From assembly GCA_028279475.1 (NCBI GenBank), contig JANQNR010000013.1, positions 83,524 through 147,523 on the forward strand: 64,000 nt of DNA. Reading direction: 5' to 3'. The notes under the pieces were generated by a model, which made no database searches, had not been told where the DNA came from, and worked only from the letters and a program-made list of their open reading frames with translations. This stretch comes from Rickettsiales bacterium. Its GTDB lineage: Bacteria > Pseudomonadota > Alphaproteobacteria > Rickettsiales > UBA998. Below are positions 52,347 through 61,923 of the stretch, in pieces (the first letter of the stretch is position 1; the number at the start of each line of letters is the position of its first letter). Made by a program: the position numbers and the translations under genes.

Positions 52347-53995
52347 GAATTTCCCTTTGACGTTGCTTCTGTTAATGCCTTTTCAATAAGGCGTTTAGCT
52401 CGCGTCTTTGGGTCTTCTGCGGCACCCACTATTTTTGCCTTTCCATCAACTGACTCTGTTTCGCTTGCGTACCGAGCTTTCAAATATTCCGTATATACGG
52501 GGTCACGCATCTCATATTTAAAGCCGTAATCTTCTAACTCAGCATTTAGCTCGCCTAGTCGAGCTCTTTGTTCATCTGTCAAATTTTCTTGCATAGATAA
52601 TTTGCGCTTTTCTTCCAAGAGTTCTAGCGTATGACTGTCAACAGCAGCATCTAGACCAAAAAGATTGCTCGTGATCACACCAGCATATCCCATGCCACGA
52701 GGATGAATATCTGGTGCCTGTGATGAAACCTTGAGATCATCTTTGTCACGAACGAGAATCTGTACCTGCTCTTTGAGCAGTTCTGCAACTGCAAGAGGAT
52801 TATGTGTAGTCAAAACCACGTGACTTGTTTCATCTCCGGCATTACCAACAAAATCTTTTAGGTAATTCAAATAATCAACACTCCAGCGAGGATTTAGGTG
52901 TGTGTCAGGCTCATCAAGAAGAAATAATGCCTCATCTTCAGCACTGAAGCGCATTAGTCCTAGCACAGTAAGTAGTTGTTGCTCACCTTCACTTAGTTCT
53001 CGGAAAGTAACAGTGCCATCATTCTTCTTCAGCTTAACCTTGATTCTCACTTCATCAATTAGTTGAGAGACATACGTGCTTTCTAGATCACGAAAAAATT
53101 CAGCTGGCGTTTGTTCGCCAACGAGCTGTTTTAGAGCCTGCATATCTTTCACGTATAAATATTTGAATTGCAGAGTCTTGTTATTCCATAAAGAGACAGG
53201 AACTTTTCGTGTAACCTCAATAGGAGCCAGTGCAACATCATACAGCTTAGACAGAAATTTGCTGACTACTCCTCTGGCATTCCAAAATCGAGGATCACCA
53301 TCTTGAGCATTTGTTTTCCACGGTGGCTGTCGTAGGACAAAAAGAACGGATTCTAAACCATCTTCAGGGTCTAACCCCAAATGCTCTTTGAGAAATTTCT
53401 CTACATCATCATTTTGGTGAATTAGAAATGCGAGCAAAACGAACTGGCTATGAACAGGCAGTGCATAGAATAGCCTTTTAAGACCTGGGTCTTTACCTCC
53501 ACGTAGTTGGCTGTCATACCATTCAAGGTATGGTTCAAAGACATCGTGCATTCTTGGGCTTTCTCCCGAATAGTAGCTAAAAACATAGCGGGGAAGATAC
53601 TTTTCATTCTTTAAGAAAGCTCCAAGCCTTACAACTTCACCTGTATTTCCCTCAATTAAATCAGTGTTGTCCGTATCTGATACGTGAATCAAGAATGGTT
53701 CTGTTATTCTGTCAGGATCATGATCTATATGTACGTGATTGAGGTTAGGTGCAGAACCAATGCGATAGGAAAGCTGGAAGGCAAAATCTATTTTGGGCGA
53801 TTTCTTGGGGCTTATAAGCTCTCTGAAGATAATTGCTAATGCCTCCAGAACATTTGACTTACCCGTTCCATTCCAGCCAATAACTACCGTTACCCAATGA
53901 TCTTGGTCAAAATCAATTGTAACATCTTTGAGGTTTTTAAATTGATGGCTAGGACTATCTTTAGGGCTACCGATCGTAAGTTTTTCTAATCGCAT
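52343..53995 (-). CDS. ABC-type AAA ATPase, PtuA (Septu)-like
   Basis: Walker A IGWNGTGKSNVLEAL; signature FRELSEGEQQLLTVLGL; Walker B EALFLLDEPDTHLNP; VVLTTHNPLAVAELL. Confidence 0.88.
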   Translation of the reverse strand: MRLEKLTIGSPKDSPSHQFKNLKDVTIDFDQDHWVTVVIGWNGTGKSNVLEALAIIFRELISPKKSPKIDFAFQLSYRIGSAPNLNHVHIDHDPDRITEPFLIHVSDTDNTDLIEGNTGEVVRLGAFLKNEKYLPRYVFSYYSGESPRMHDVFEPYLEWYDSQLRGGKDPGLKRLFYALPVHSQFVLLAFLIHQNDDVEKFLKEHLGLDPEDGLESVLFVLRQPPWKTNAQDGDPRFWNARGVVSKFLSKLYDVALAPIEVTRKVPVSLWNNKTLQFKYLYVKDMQALKQLVGEQTPAEFFRDLESTYVSQLIDEVRIKVKLKKNDGTVTFRELSEGEQQLLTVLGLMRFSAEDEALFLLDEPDTHLNPRWSVDYLNYLKDFVGNAGDETSHVVLTTHNPLAVAELLKEQVQILVRDKDDLKVSSQAPDIHPRGMGYAGVITSNLFGLDAAVDSHTLELLEEKRKLSMQENLTDEQRARLGELNAELEDYGFKYEMRDPVYTEYLKARYASETESVDGKAKIVGAAEDPKTRAKRLIEKALTEATSKGNS

Positions 53996-53996
53996 A

Positions 53997-55709
53997 TTAG
54001 CCTGCCTTTTTTAATTTTATGCGATCAAATTGCTTCATTCCGTTTGAGTCGTAGGTGGTGTCAATTGCCAGTTTTCCTAGTTTATCAAGGTGACGTAACT
54101 CAGCATAAAGAGTTTCAATTTCTTCTGTTAGCGAACCGTTACCAATACCGCAAAGCTCAAAAACTTCTTGAGCAGATAGCCATTCTTGCTTTTCTGAGAG
54201 TACGTCTTGAAGCTTCTTAATCATGTGCTTACTCTTTGGTTTGTTATTCGATCTTTTCACTTTTAAATCCTCCAATATAACACGACTTAATTTTAGATTA
54301 TGGACTTGAAGTTCTTTCTCTTCTTTGATTTTTTGAAGGAGAATTGACGCTGCTTCATCCTTTGGGTCTTGTGGAACTAGTTCGCCACCAAAAGCCTTTT
54401 GCAGGATGCTTTGTAAAATCTTATCAATTCTTTCAAAAGCCGAGGCATATTTTTCTTCTATTTGATCTGCAACTGCAAAAAGCGGAAGTGTTCTTTCGAC
54501 GATAATCTCTTGCTCTTTTAAGGAGCAGAACGGGATCGGCATCTTTCCCAGTTTCTTGGCATTTATATTGGACTGACTAACCCCATCTGTTTTTACTCTC
54601 CAACAATAATCTTTGGCAAAAGAGGTATTAAGGCATATATTCAAGTATTCTGGATTCAAATACTCTGGAGGAGATATTTTGATCAAATATCCTGCATAAA
54701 TTGCTTCGTACTCCCCTCTGTAGATAGCAGTTTTTCCAACTAGCTCAGGGCTATTAGTTCTATTGAAAAGCACGTCCCCGGAACTCAGTTTATACTTTTC
54801 TATTTCATGTTTGTCTGATGTATAAACAAGATCATCCCAATTTATTATACCGCCTTGTATGTTACCCATTCTTAACACTGGTATCCGACCGTGTTTTTTA
54901 GATTTTTTTGAAGTTCCATAGGTAAACGTAGAACAGAGTTTATCCAAATTTAAAACCACCCAGTTATCGGGTAACTCGATGTCTAAGAACGTATCTTTTT
55001 CAGCGAATGTTTCTTTAAAGCCCTTCTCTTTTTGACGCACATGGTAAGCCATTTCTATTAACGCTTGGGTTTCTGGTAAATGGTTTGAATTTCTCCAAGA
55101 ACTAGAAAAAAGTCCTTTTGCAGCCGAATCATATACTGACTGTCGAAATTTCTTAAGGATATGAGGAATCTTATCAAGACGTTTTTGTATGCTGTTAATC
55201 TCAGCCATAATTTGGTCTAATTTACCAACGATCCTTGTTTGTTCGTTCATGGGCGGTAAAGGAATGCTCTGAAGACGAACTTGAGAGTCTTTTACGGCAG
55301 GATAACTTACTCCATATTGTTCACTGGATATGGCATCAACGAAATTATCGCTTATACAATAATAGTATAAATAACGCGGCTCTATCAAACTCACTGGGCG
55401 CAAAACAGAAAAGCCTGTAGATGCGATTTCTCCATCTAATTCTTTTGGTACAGCAGCAATATTACGCAAATATGGCCTGACAGTTGAGAACAAAATGTCG
55501 TTTTCTTTTACTATCTGGCGTGCCCGAGATGGTGCATTTGCCAAACTTAAGGTTTTTGCATCTACAACTGTGTTAGTTTGGTTATCAATGCTAGATATAT
55601 CAATATATTTTATGTGCCTATCTGATTCAGATTTTAAATTTATTTTGGAGATAGGAAGGGTTAATTCGCCAATAAATGTTTTTTTCCATCCCTCTGGTAA
55701 TTTGCTCAT
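53997..55709 (-). CDS. hsdS: Type I restriction-modification specificity subunit HsdS, with extra C-terminal region
   Basis: Two TRD halves: LPEGWKKTFIGELTLPISK...IPLPPMNEQTRIVGKLDQIMAEI and ELPDNWVVLNLDKLCSTFTYGTSKKSKKHGRIPVLRMGNIQGG...CSLKEQEIIVERTLPLFAVAD. Confidence 0.93.
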   Translation of the reverse strand: MSKLPEGWKKTFIGELTLPISKINLKSESDRHIKYIDISSIDNQTNTVVDAKTLSLANAPSRARQIVKENDILFSTVRPYLRNIAAVPKELDGEIASTGFSVLRPVSLIEPRYLYYYCISDNFVDAISSEQYGVSYPAVKDSQVRLQSIPLPPMNEQTRIVGKLDQIMAEINSIQKRLDKIPHILKKFRQSVYDSAAKGLFSSSWRNSNHLPETQALIEMAYHVRQKEKGFKETFAEKDTFLDIELPDNWVVLNLDKLCSTFTYGTSKKSKKHGRIPVLRMGNIQGGIINWDDLVYTSDKHEIEKYKLSSGDVLFNRTNSPELVGKTAIYRGEYEAIYAGYLIKISPPEYLNPEYLNICLNTSFAKDYCWRVKTDGVSQSNINAKKLGKMPIPFCSLKEQEIIVERTLPLFAVADQIEEKYASAFERIDKILQSILQKAFGGELVPQDPKDEAASILLQKIKEEKELQVHNLKLSRVILEDLKVKRSNNKPKSKHMIKKLQDVLSEKQEWLSAQEVFELCGIGNGSLTEEIETLYAELRHLDKLGKLAIDTTYDSNGMKQFDRIKLKKAG

Positions 55710-57103
55710 GCAGCCTCCTCTGAAGCAAGAAGTTCAAGAATATTGTGCAAATCTTCCACTGCTCCAGTGAGTTCTGTTATCGCTGTAGAAGCCAATTCTT
55801 CTGGTTCGGGAAGATTCTTATTTGAATCCATTTGCTTATCTTTTAGCCAACTTATATCTAAGCTATCATCACGTGCAGCAATGAGCTCACGGGAGAAAGA
55901 ACGGAAACGTCCTTGTTTGCCCTCATCTTTACGTTTTGAGACGCCACAAGGGTCATTGCCGTAGGCTTTGATAAAATCTGCAAAGTAATCAAGTGTGAAT
56001 GGGGTGCGTTTGCCAAATTGCGGCATATTGGTACGCATATCATAAATCCAAACATTTTCTGTCTTTACACCTTCAGTGAAAAACAAAACATTAGTCTTCA
56101 CTCCTTGGCTATAGAAAATGCCCGTAGGTAATCTCAAAAGAGTGTGTAGATTACATTTATCCATCAATTCTTGTCGTATGGCTTTGCCAGCACCATCTTC
56201 GAACAAAACATTATCGGGCAGAACGACAGCAGCACGACCACCAGACTCCAAACCAAGATATATATGTTGAAGGAAAGCTAACTGCTTGTTGCTAGTGACA
56301 TGTTTAATATCCTTGCGCTTCATACGAGCACTCCCAGCTTTTGCACCAAATGGTGGGTTAGCTAGAATCAAGTCAGCAAGTGAAAGCTCTTTTGCATCTT
56401 CGGTTAATGCATCTCCCAATATAATTTTAGCATCAAGCTGGTGTAAAAATGCATTCATCAAGCAAATACGGTATGTGCCTTTCTCAATTTCAACCCCTTC
56501 ATACTTAGGAGGGTTTTTCTTATATGCTTGAGAAGAATTATTGGTGCGGACAAAGTGATCTGCCGAGATTAAAAATCCTCCGCTACCCGTTGCAGGATCT
56601 TGAATAGTTTCCCCTAATTTTGGTTGCATTAGCTGGATGATGCATTCCACAAGTGCGCGAGGTGTAAAATACTGCCCTGCACCTGACCGCGCATCTTGTG
56701 AATTTTTTGCTAATAATCCCTCATACAAATCGCCCATACCATCTGAAGTGATTGAGTGCCAATCAATCTCAGCAATGCCATCAATAACAGCCTTTAAGTT
56801 CTCGGAGTGAGAAAATACAGTTGTTGGAAATGCATAAATCTTTTTAATTTCTGGCTTCCCAGCATGTTCACCAAGATATGTAAGCATTTCACGATAAAAA
56901 CTCAGAAGGTTATCTCCCTCAAAGTCAACAAGGTCTTTCCAACGGTGATTTTCTGGTAAGAGATGCTCTGTTTCTGTTTCTTCAGCGATTTTGAGAAATA
57001 AAAGATAAGTCAGTTCTGAAATATATTGGTGATAACTTATTCCATCTCCGCGCAAAACATTACATAGGTTCCATATTTTCTGGATGATATTTTTATTATT
57101 CAT
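55706..57103 (-). CDS. hsdM: Type I restriction-modification methyltransferase subunit HsdM
   Basis: GAGQYFTPRALVECIIQLMQPKLGETIQDPATGSGGFLISADHF; LADLILANPPFG. Confidence 0.95.
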   Translation of the reverse strand: MNNKNIIQKIWNLCNVLRGDGISYHQYISELTYLLFLKIAEETETEHLLPENHRWKDLVDFEGDNLLSFYREMLTYLGEHAGKPEIKKIYAFPTTVFSHSENLKAVIDGIAEIDWHSITSDGMGDLYEGLLAKNSQDARSGAGQYFTPRALVECIIQLMQPKLGETIQDPATGSGGFLISADHFVRTNNSSQAYKKNPPKYEGVEIEKGTYRICLMNAFLHQLDAKIILGDALTEDAKELSLADLILANPPFGAKAGSARMKRKDIKHVTSNKQLAFLQHIYLGLESGGRAAVVLPDNVLFEDGAGKAIRQELMDKCNLHTLLRLPTGIFYSQGVKTNVLFFTEGVKTENVWIYDMRTNMPQFGKRTPFTLDYFADFIKAYGNDPCGVSKRKDEGKQGRFRSFSRELIAARDDSLDISWLKDKQMDSNKNLPEPEELASTAITELTGAVEDLHNILELLASEEAA

Positions 57104-58650
57104 GCGATTACCTTTGGTGTTTGTTTTTTGCTGCCTACCAATTCACCAATAAACTGCGTGAACGGTACGATATTTTGCCTGACACTGGCCTGTTCCAAGG
57201 CAGTCATGTATTCCTGCCGTTTGTCTACGGGAACAACCGTCCACGGGTAGCCACCGGAGGCGAGCATAGCATTCATCAGGAAGCGCCCGATACGGCCATT
57301 GCCATCCGAATACGGGTGGATGTATACGAATACGAAATGCCCCAGCACCACACGCACAGCAGGCTCAGTTTCTTCTTCCAGAAGCTCAAATAAATTTGGC
57401 ATTACATCGCGTACCACCTCATGATTAGGTGGCACATGCATGGAACGACGGATATAGACAGGGTTGTTACGATACCCCGCTAAATCCGCAGGGCTAAGCA
57501 AGCCCGCTGTCACACTTGGTGCGAAAAGCTCTCGATACCATGTCCCATGATCTTTTTCAGCCACGATACCTGCATTTTTGCCAGATAATATCTGTTCAAT
57601 GCTGCTTTGCACGACTTGGAATGCCTGCCAATAACCACGTGCAGCCAGCGCGTTACGTTGCTCTCTATCTTCCGTATGAGCCTCAGGATTCCAGTTGCCA
57701 GTACGAACACGCTCAATCAATTCCGGCGTCACTTGATACCCCTCTATAGACAAAGAGTTATAGGCATCATTCACGTATGCTTCTTCTACCTGTTTCATGT
57801 AGTTTTTTGGATTGAGTACAGTCTTTGGGGATTCAGGAAAATACTTTAAGACAGGCTCACGCATCTTTTCCCACATTAAACGGATACGATTGACGTATGG
57901 TGATATGTCACGGCGCGCTAACGTAATGACGTTTTTATCTTCAAACGGATCAATTTCGCGGATATTGTACCCTGCGGAGGTCATGGCGTTGATAATATCA
58001 TCAGCAATACGCTCTCGCCCAATATTGCGGAATGCTCCGGCCAGCCTTCCGGCGATAGTGCTATGTCCGCCCTCCAATAGCAAGGCAAGTAGACTGGAAG
58101 CATCTGGCAACATAGAAAGTGCCGCTCGTGCATCTGTAGCATGTTGTGTAAAGAAATTAGCAGAGCAAGCAATTAAAGCGCTTTCTAACGAGAATAAGCG
58201 TATACCGTTTTTTACATCAACACTGGCCTCATTAGGTGGCATATTGTGCCTTACATCTAGTATGGATGTATTATGGGGGAATTGTGTCACCTTATTACGC
58301 GCTTTTGGAGAGCGAACAAGTAGCTGATTCGGCACTGACCAATTACCGCTATGTGACAACAATGACTGTTCGGGAGAAAGGCTCCATTCTTCACCAAACC
58401 GCTCTTCAAAATACCGCGTACAGAATCCCCAGAATGAGGCATACCAAGCTGTGCTCTCTCCTCGCACTTCATCTGGACGTGAAGGGATATACCACCCTTT
58501 AATAACCTCCTGCAAAAAGCCATTGGCGAGTAATCGCTCTCGATCTGTACGGGTAAGGTCTTTAGAGCGAATGGCAGAAAAACCCATTTCATATTGCAGT
58601 TTTTGCAATCGCTCCAGTGATTCAGCAAGTTTTTCAGATGGGGTTGGCAT
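57100..58650 (-). CDS. Fic family protein with N-terminal AbiEi/wHTH-like region
   Basis: Fic motif VYIHPYSDGNGRIGRFLMNAML; inhibitory-helix-like NSLSIEGYQVT; N-terminal RERLLANGFLQEVIKGWYIPSRPDE. Confidence 0.92.
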   Translation of the reverse strand: MPTPSEKLAESLERLQKLQYEMGFSAIRSKDLTRTDRERLLANGFLQEVIKGWYIPSRPDEVRGESTAWYASFWGFCTRYFEERFGEEWSLSPEQSLLSHSGNWSVPNQLLVRSPKARNKVTQFPHNTSILDVRHNMPPNEASVDVKNGIRLFSLESALIACSANFFTQHATDARAALSMLPDASSLLALLLEGGHSTIAGRLAGAFRNIGRERIADDIINAMTSAGYNIREIDPFEDKNVITLARRDISPYVNRIRLMWEKMREPVLKYFPESPKTVLNPKNYMKQVEEAYVNDAYNSLSIEGYQVTPELIERVRTGNWNPEAHTEDREQRNALAARGYWQAFQVVQSSIEQILSGKNAGIVAEKDHGTWYRELFAPSVTAGLLSPADLAGYRNNPVYIRRSMHVPPNHEVVRDVMPNLFELLEEETEPAVRVVLGHFVFVYIHPYSDGNGRIGRFLMNAMLASGGYPWTVVPVDKRQEYMTALEQASVRQNIVPFTQFIGELVGSKKQTPKVIA

Positions 58651-58952
58651 AGTAATTCATTGTAGCTTTTTATGACAATCTATTTATAGCTTATTGCGTT
58701 GTATCATTTATAGCTTATTACGTCAACATCAATCACAAGAAATGATCTTATTAGCAGCAAAAATAACATGAAAAGAAGGATTCATATTTCTTTCATCTAA
58801 CTTAGGGCGCTGCCCTCGGCGCACTGCGAGTAAAATAGATCGCATTCATCCCCACTTTTTCGGCTCCCCCTAAAGGTTATCCCCCAAAAAAGAGGCGCTG
58901 CCTGCGCCGATTTTCCTGCTCCGTTTGCACACCCGCTGTTCGCCACGAGGCA

Positions 58953-58991
58953 GGGTTACAAGCGAACCCCATAGGGTTTGCGTTGCAACCC
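58953..58991. promoter_or_regulatory. Inverted repeat upstream of ardA (leader hairpin)
   Basis: GGGTTACAAGCGAACCC-CATAG-GGTTTGCGTTGCAACCC. Confidence 0.6.
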
Positions 58992-59012
58992 AACTTAACG
59001 GGAGTGAAAGAC

Positions 59013-59519
59013 ATGACACAGTTTTACGCACAGCCCTACGACATCAGTGCAATGGGGTTTTATTTTGAGGACATGCAGGAATATGACGCTAAATACACCA
59101 CCTGCAAAAATGACTTTGGTGGTCAGGTCGAAGAGTTTGAAATTCAGTTTATTGACGGTGATTCCATTGATTCAGAGCTTTTTAAGGCGTTTGGTATTCA
59201 TCAGGGCAATATTCATCAGTTCATCGAAAAAATTGACGAATGGGACGAACAGGAAAAGCAAATCCTGATTATTGCCGTGGGTGAAGGTGGCTATAAGTTT
59301 GACCTTGCCAAAGATAGTCCAGACGATTTTGACGTGGACATATACCACACAGACAGCATGCGCGAACTGGCCATGCAGTTTGTCGATGAAGGATTATTCG
59401 GTGAGATTCCAGATAATATCCAATACTACCTCGATTATGACGCAATAGCGCGAGATTTAGCCGTGGATTACTCCGAAATACGTATTGCTGGCGAAAACAT
59501 CATTTATCGCTGCTCATAG
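59013..59519 (+). CDS. ArdA-family antirestriction protein
   Basis: FYAQPYDISAMGFYFEDMQEYDAKYTTCKNDFGGQVEEFEIQFIDGD; acidic; YYLDYDAIARDLAVDYSE. Confidence 0.88.
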   Translation: MTQFYAQPYDISAMGFYFEDMQEYDAKYTTCKNDFGGQVEEFEIQFIDGDSIDSELFKAFGIHQGNIHQFIEKIDEWDEQEKQILIIAVGEGGYKFDLAKDSPDDFDVDIYHTDSMRELAMQFVDEGLFGEIPDNIQYYLDYDAIARDLAVDYSEIRIAGENIIYRCS

Positions 59520-59532
59520 AGGAGGCTAAATC

Positions 59533-60036
59533 ATGAAAACTAAGACAATTACATGGGGCAGACATCGCGATTATGCTGGCGGCAAGTGGATCAAGCTTTT
59601 TGGTGGAAGCAATGCTTCTGATATTGCCTACCGTAAAGCACAGGGTTTTGAACTGCGCGTTATGCCTGTGTTTATGCATCCAGAAAAAACAGTCACACGG
59701 ATTTTGACAGAGGAAGATAAAAAACAGGCTTTTATTCGTGCCGTGACCAACACCACAGGCGCAAAAGACCGCTGGCAGGAGCGTGTAGAAACGGGGTTAA
59801 ATGATCAAGACTTGCATGATGCACTACGTCGTGAGCTTGGTATTGCAGGCGGTGGCGGCTGTCGTGATTCCGTCAAAGTGGAATATGAAGGGTCTGGCCT
59901 TAAAATTTGGGCAAGTTGGCAAGGTGTAATGCCATGCATAGACGCACCTATTTTTGAAGGCAGGCATACGATAGCAATCGCACGGCTGGTGTTCGGCATT
60001 CCTAATCCTGACGACCAGCAAATGAGCCTGTTTTGA
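59533..60036 (+). CDS. Hypothetical protein (167 aa)
   Basis: 14 nt downstream of ardA, same strand. Confidence 0.65.
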   Translation: MKTKTITWGRHRDYAGGKWIKLFGGSNASDIAYRKAQGFELRVMPVFMHPEKTVTRILTEEDKKQAFIRAVTNTTGAKDRWQERVETGLNDQDLHDALRRELGIAGGGGCRDSVKVEYEGSGLKIWASWQGVMPCIDAPIFEGRHTIAIARLVFGIPNPDDQQMSLF

Positions 60037-60194
60037 CAACCTAAAAATTGCGCCGCCTGCACCAAACCAGCACAGGCGGTATTTTCCTGCCATTGGAGGT
60101 AATAACGCACTGTGCAGTGCTTGCTCTTACCTTGTTACTTGTATACTATTTTGGCATGTAATTCATAAGGCAATTGAGGGATTAGGAGAGAAAT

Positions 60195-61895
60195 ATGAGC
60201 AAAAAAATCAGTGGTGCAGAATACCAGCTTTCAAAAATTTTCAGTTCTGATTTTGAGTATCATATTCCCTCGTATCAACGGCCTTATGCTTGGGCAGTGG
60301 ATCAAGCCTCTGAGCTTTTTGATGACTTGTACGATTTTTACACGACAGAAACCGATGAAGGCTATTTTCTTGGAAGCATTGTACTGATTAAAGAAGATGG
60401 CCATCCCCGTGCCGAGGTAATTGATGGTCAGCAACGCCTGACAACTTTAACAATCCTGTTAGCAACGTTGGCTTCTCAAGTGACTGGAGAGCAGCGGGAG
60501 ATGTTGTACAAATATATAGTTGAACCCGGAAATGAATTTGAGGGGTTAGAGCCAAAGCCAAGGCTGACCATTAGGGATCGGGATAAGGCTTTTTTTGCTG
60601 AATATGTCCAGAAACTTGATTTTGAGGGCCTGCTTAAGCTGAATTCAGAACATCTTGCCAATGAGTCACAGGCCAACATTCAGGCGAATAGTAAATACTT
60701 TTTGAATGTCATTCACAAAACTTTTGATGGCGACATACAACGCATAAAAGGCTTTGTGACATTCATTGTTCAGCGATGCTTTTTGGTTGCCGTTTCCACG
60801 CCTACCCAACAGTCGGCTTTCCGAGTTTTTTCAGTGATGAACAGCAGAGGACTCGATTTGCAGCCCACGGACATCATTAAAGCCGATGTTATCGGCCAAA
60901 TTTCCTCAGAAACAAAACGTGAGGATTATAATGAACGGTGGGAAGAAATGGAAATTGAGTTGGGTAGAAGCGAATTCAACGAGCTTTTCTCATTTATCCG
61001 CATGATATACGCAAAAGAAAAAGCCCGAAAATCTGTGCTGGAGGAATTTAGAAACCATGTGGTGGCTAAGATCAACAGCCCTGAGAGGCTTATTAGCGAG
61101 GTACTCGAACCATATTCAGATGCTCTTTCGATTATCAAAAAGGCCAATTACTTGTCTGCTTCGGATGCAACAACCATCAACTCGTATTTTAGATGGTTGA
61201 ATCGGATTGACAATTCAGACTGGATTCCCGTAGCAATCCTGTTTTTGTCGCAGCAGAAAAACGATTCTGATTATGTTTTATGGTTCTTCAAAAAACTGGA
61301 AAGGCTGGCAGCTTACCTGCATATATGCGGAAAAAATGTCAATCATAGGATTGAAAGATACAGCGAAGTGATTTCCAGTATTCAGGATCATCAGCATAGC
61401 TTGGAAAACCCTGTTGATACAGTTGAACTAACGGAAGAAGAAGCAGAGGAAATGCTGGATGCGCTGAATGGCGATATATATGCCCTTCCCCCACGGAAAC
61501 GTAATTACGTCATTCTCAGGCTGGATGCCTTCTTATCTGATGGTGGTGCTTTATATGACCCATCTATTTTGACTATTGAACATGTTTTACCGCAGACGGT
61601 AGACCCTGAAAGCGAATGGGCTAAACTTTGGCCTGATACAAATACACGAAAAACGTGGGTTCATCGGATAGCAAATTTAGTGCCGTTGAATCGAAGAAGA
61701 AATTCTCAGGCTCAGAATTATGATTTTGAAAAGAAAAAATCTGCTTATTTCAGCGGCAAGAAGCAAGTTTCTTCATACGTGCTTACAACTCAGGTGCTTA
61801 ACAAGCCAACATGGACAGAGGAAACATTAGAAGAGCGGCAAAATGAGTTGATGGGAGTTATGGCCGAAAACTGGAGCCTTAAAGAGGCGGCATAA
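60195..61895 (+). CDS. DUF262/DUF1524 protein (GmrSD-like restriction/defence family)
   Basis: IPSYQRPYAWAVDQASELFDDL; GSIVLIKEDGHPRAEVIDGQQRLTTLTILL (DGQQR); DPSILTIEHVLPQ (HNH-type DUF1524). Confidence 0.9.
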   Translation: MSKKISGAEYQLSKIFSSDFEYHIPSYQRPYAWAVDQASELFDDLYDFYTTETDEGYFLGSIVLIKEDGHPRAEVIDGQQRLTTLTILLATLASQVTGEQREMLYKYIVEPGNEFEGLEPKPRLTIRDRDKAFFAEYVQKLDFEGLLKLNSEHLANESQANIQANSKYFLNVIHKTFDGDIQRIKGFVTFIVQRCFLVAVSTPTQQSAFRVFSVMNSRGLDLQPTDIIKADVIGQISSETKREDYNERWEEMEIELGRSEFNELFSFIRMIYAKEKARKSVLEEFRNHVVAKINSPERLISEVLEPYSDALSIIKKANYLSASDATTINSYFRWLNRIDNSDWIPVAILFLSQQKNDSDYVLWFFKKLERLAAYLHICGKNVNHRIERYSEVISSIQDHQHSLENPVDTVELTEEEAEEMLDALNGDIYALPPRKRNYVILRLDAFLSDGGALYDPSILTIEHVLPQTVDPESEWAKLWPDTNTRKTWVHRIANLVPLNRRRNSQAQNYDFEKKKSAYFSGKKQVSSYVLTTQVLNKPTWTEETLEERQNELMGVMAENWSLKEAA

Positions 61896-61923
61896 ATATC
61901 CCCCGTTATATTATTTATTGTGC

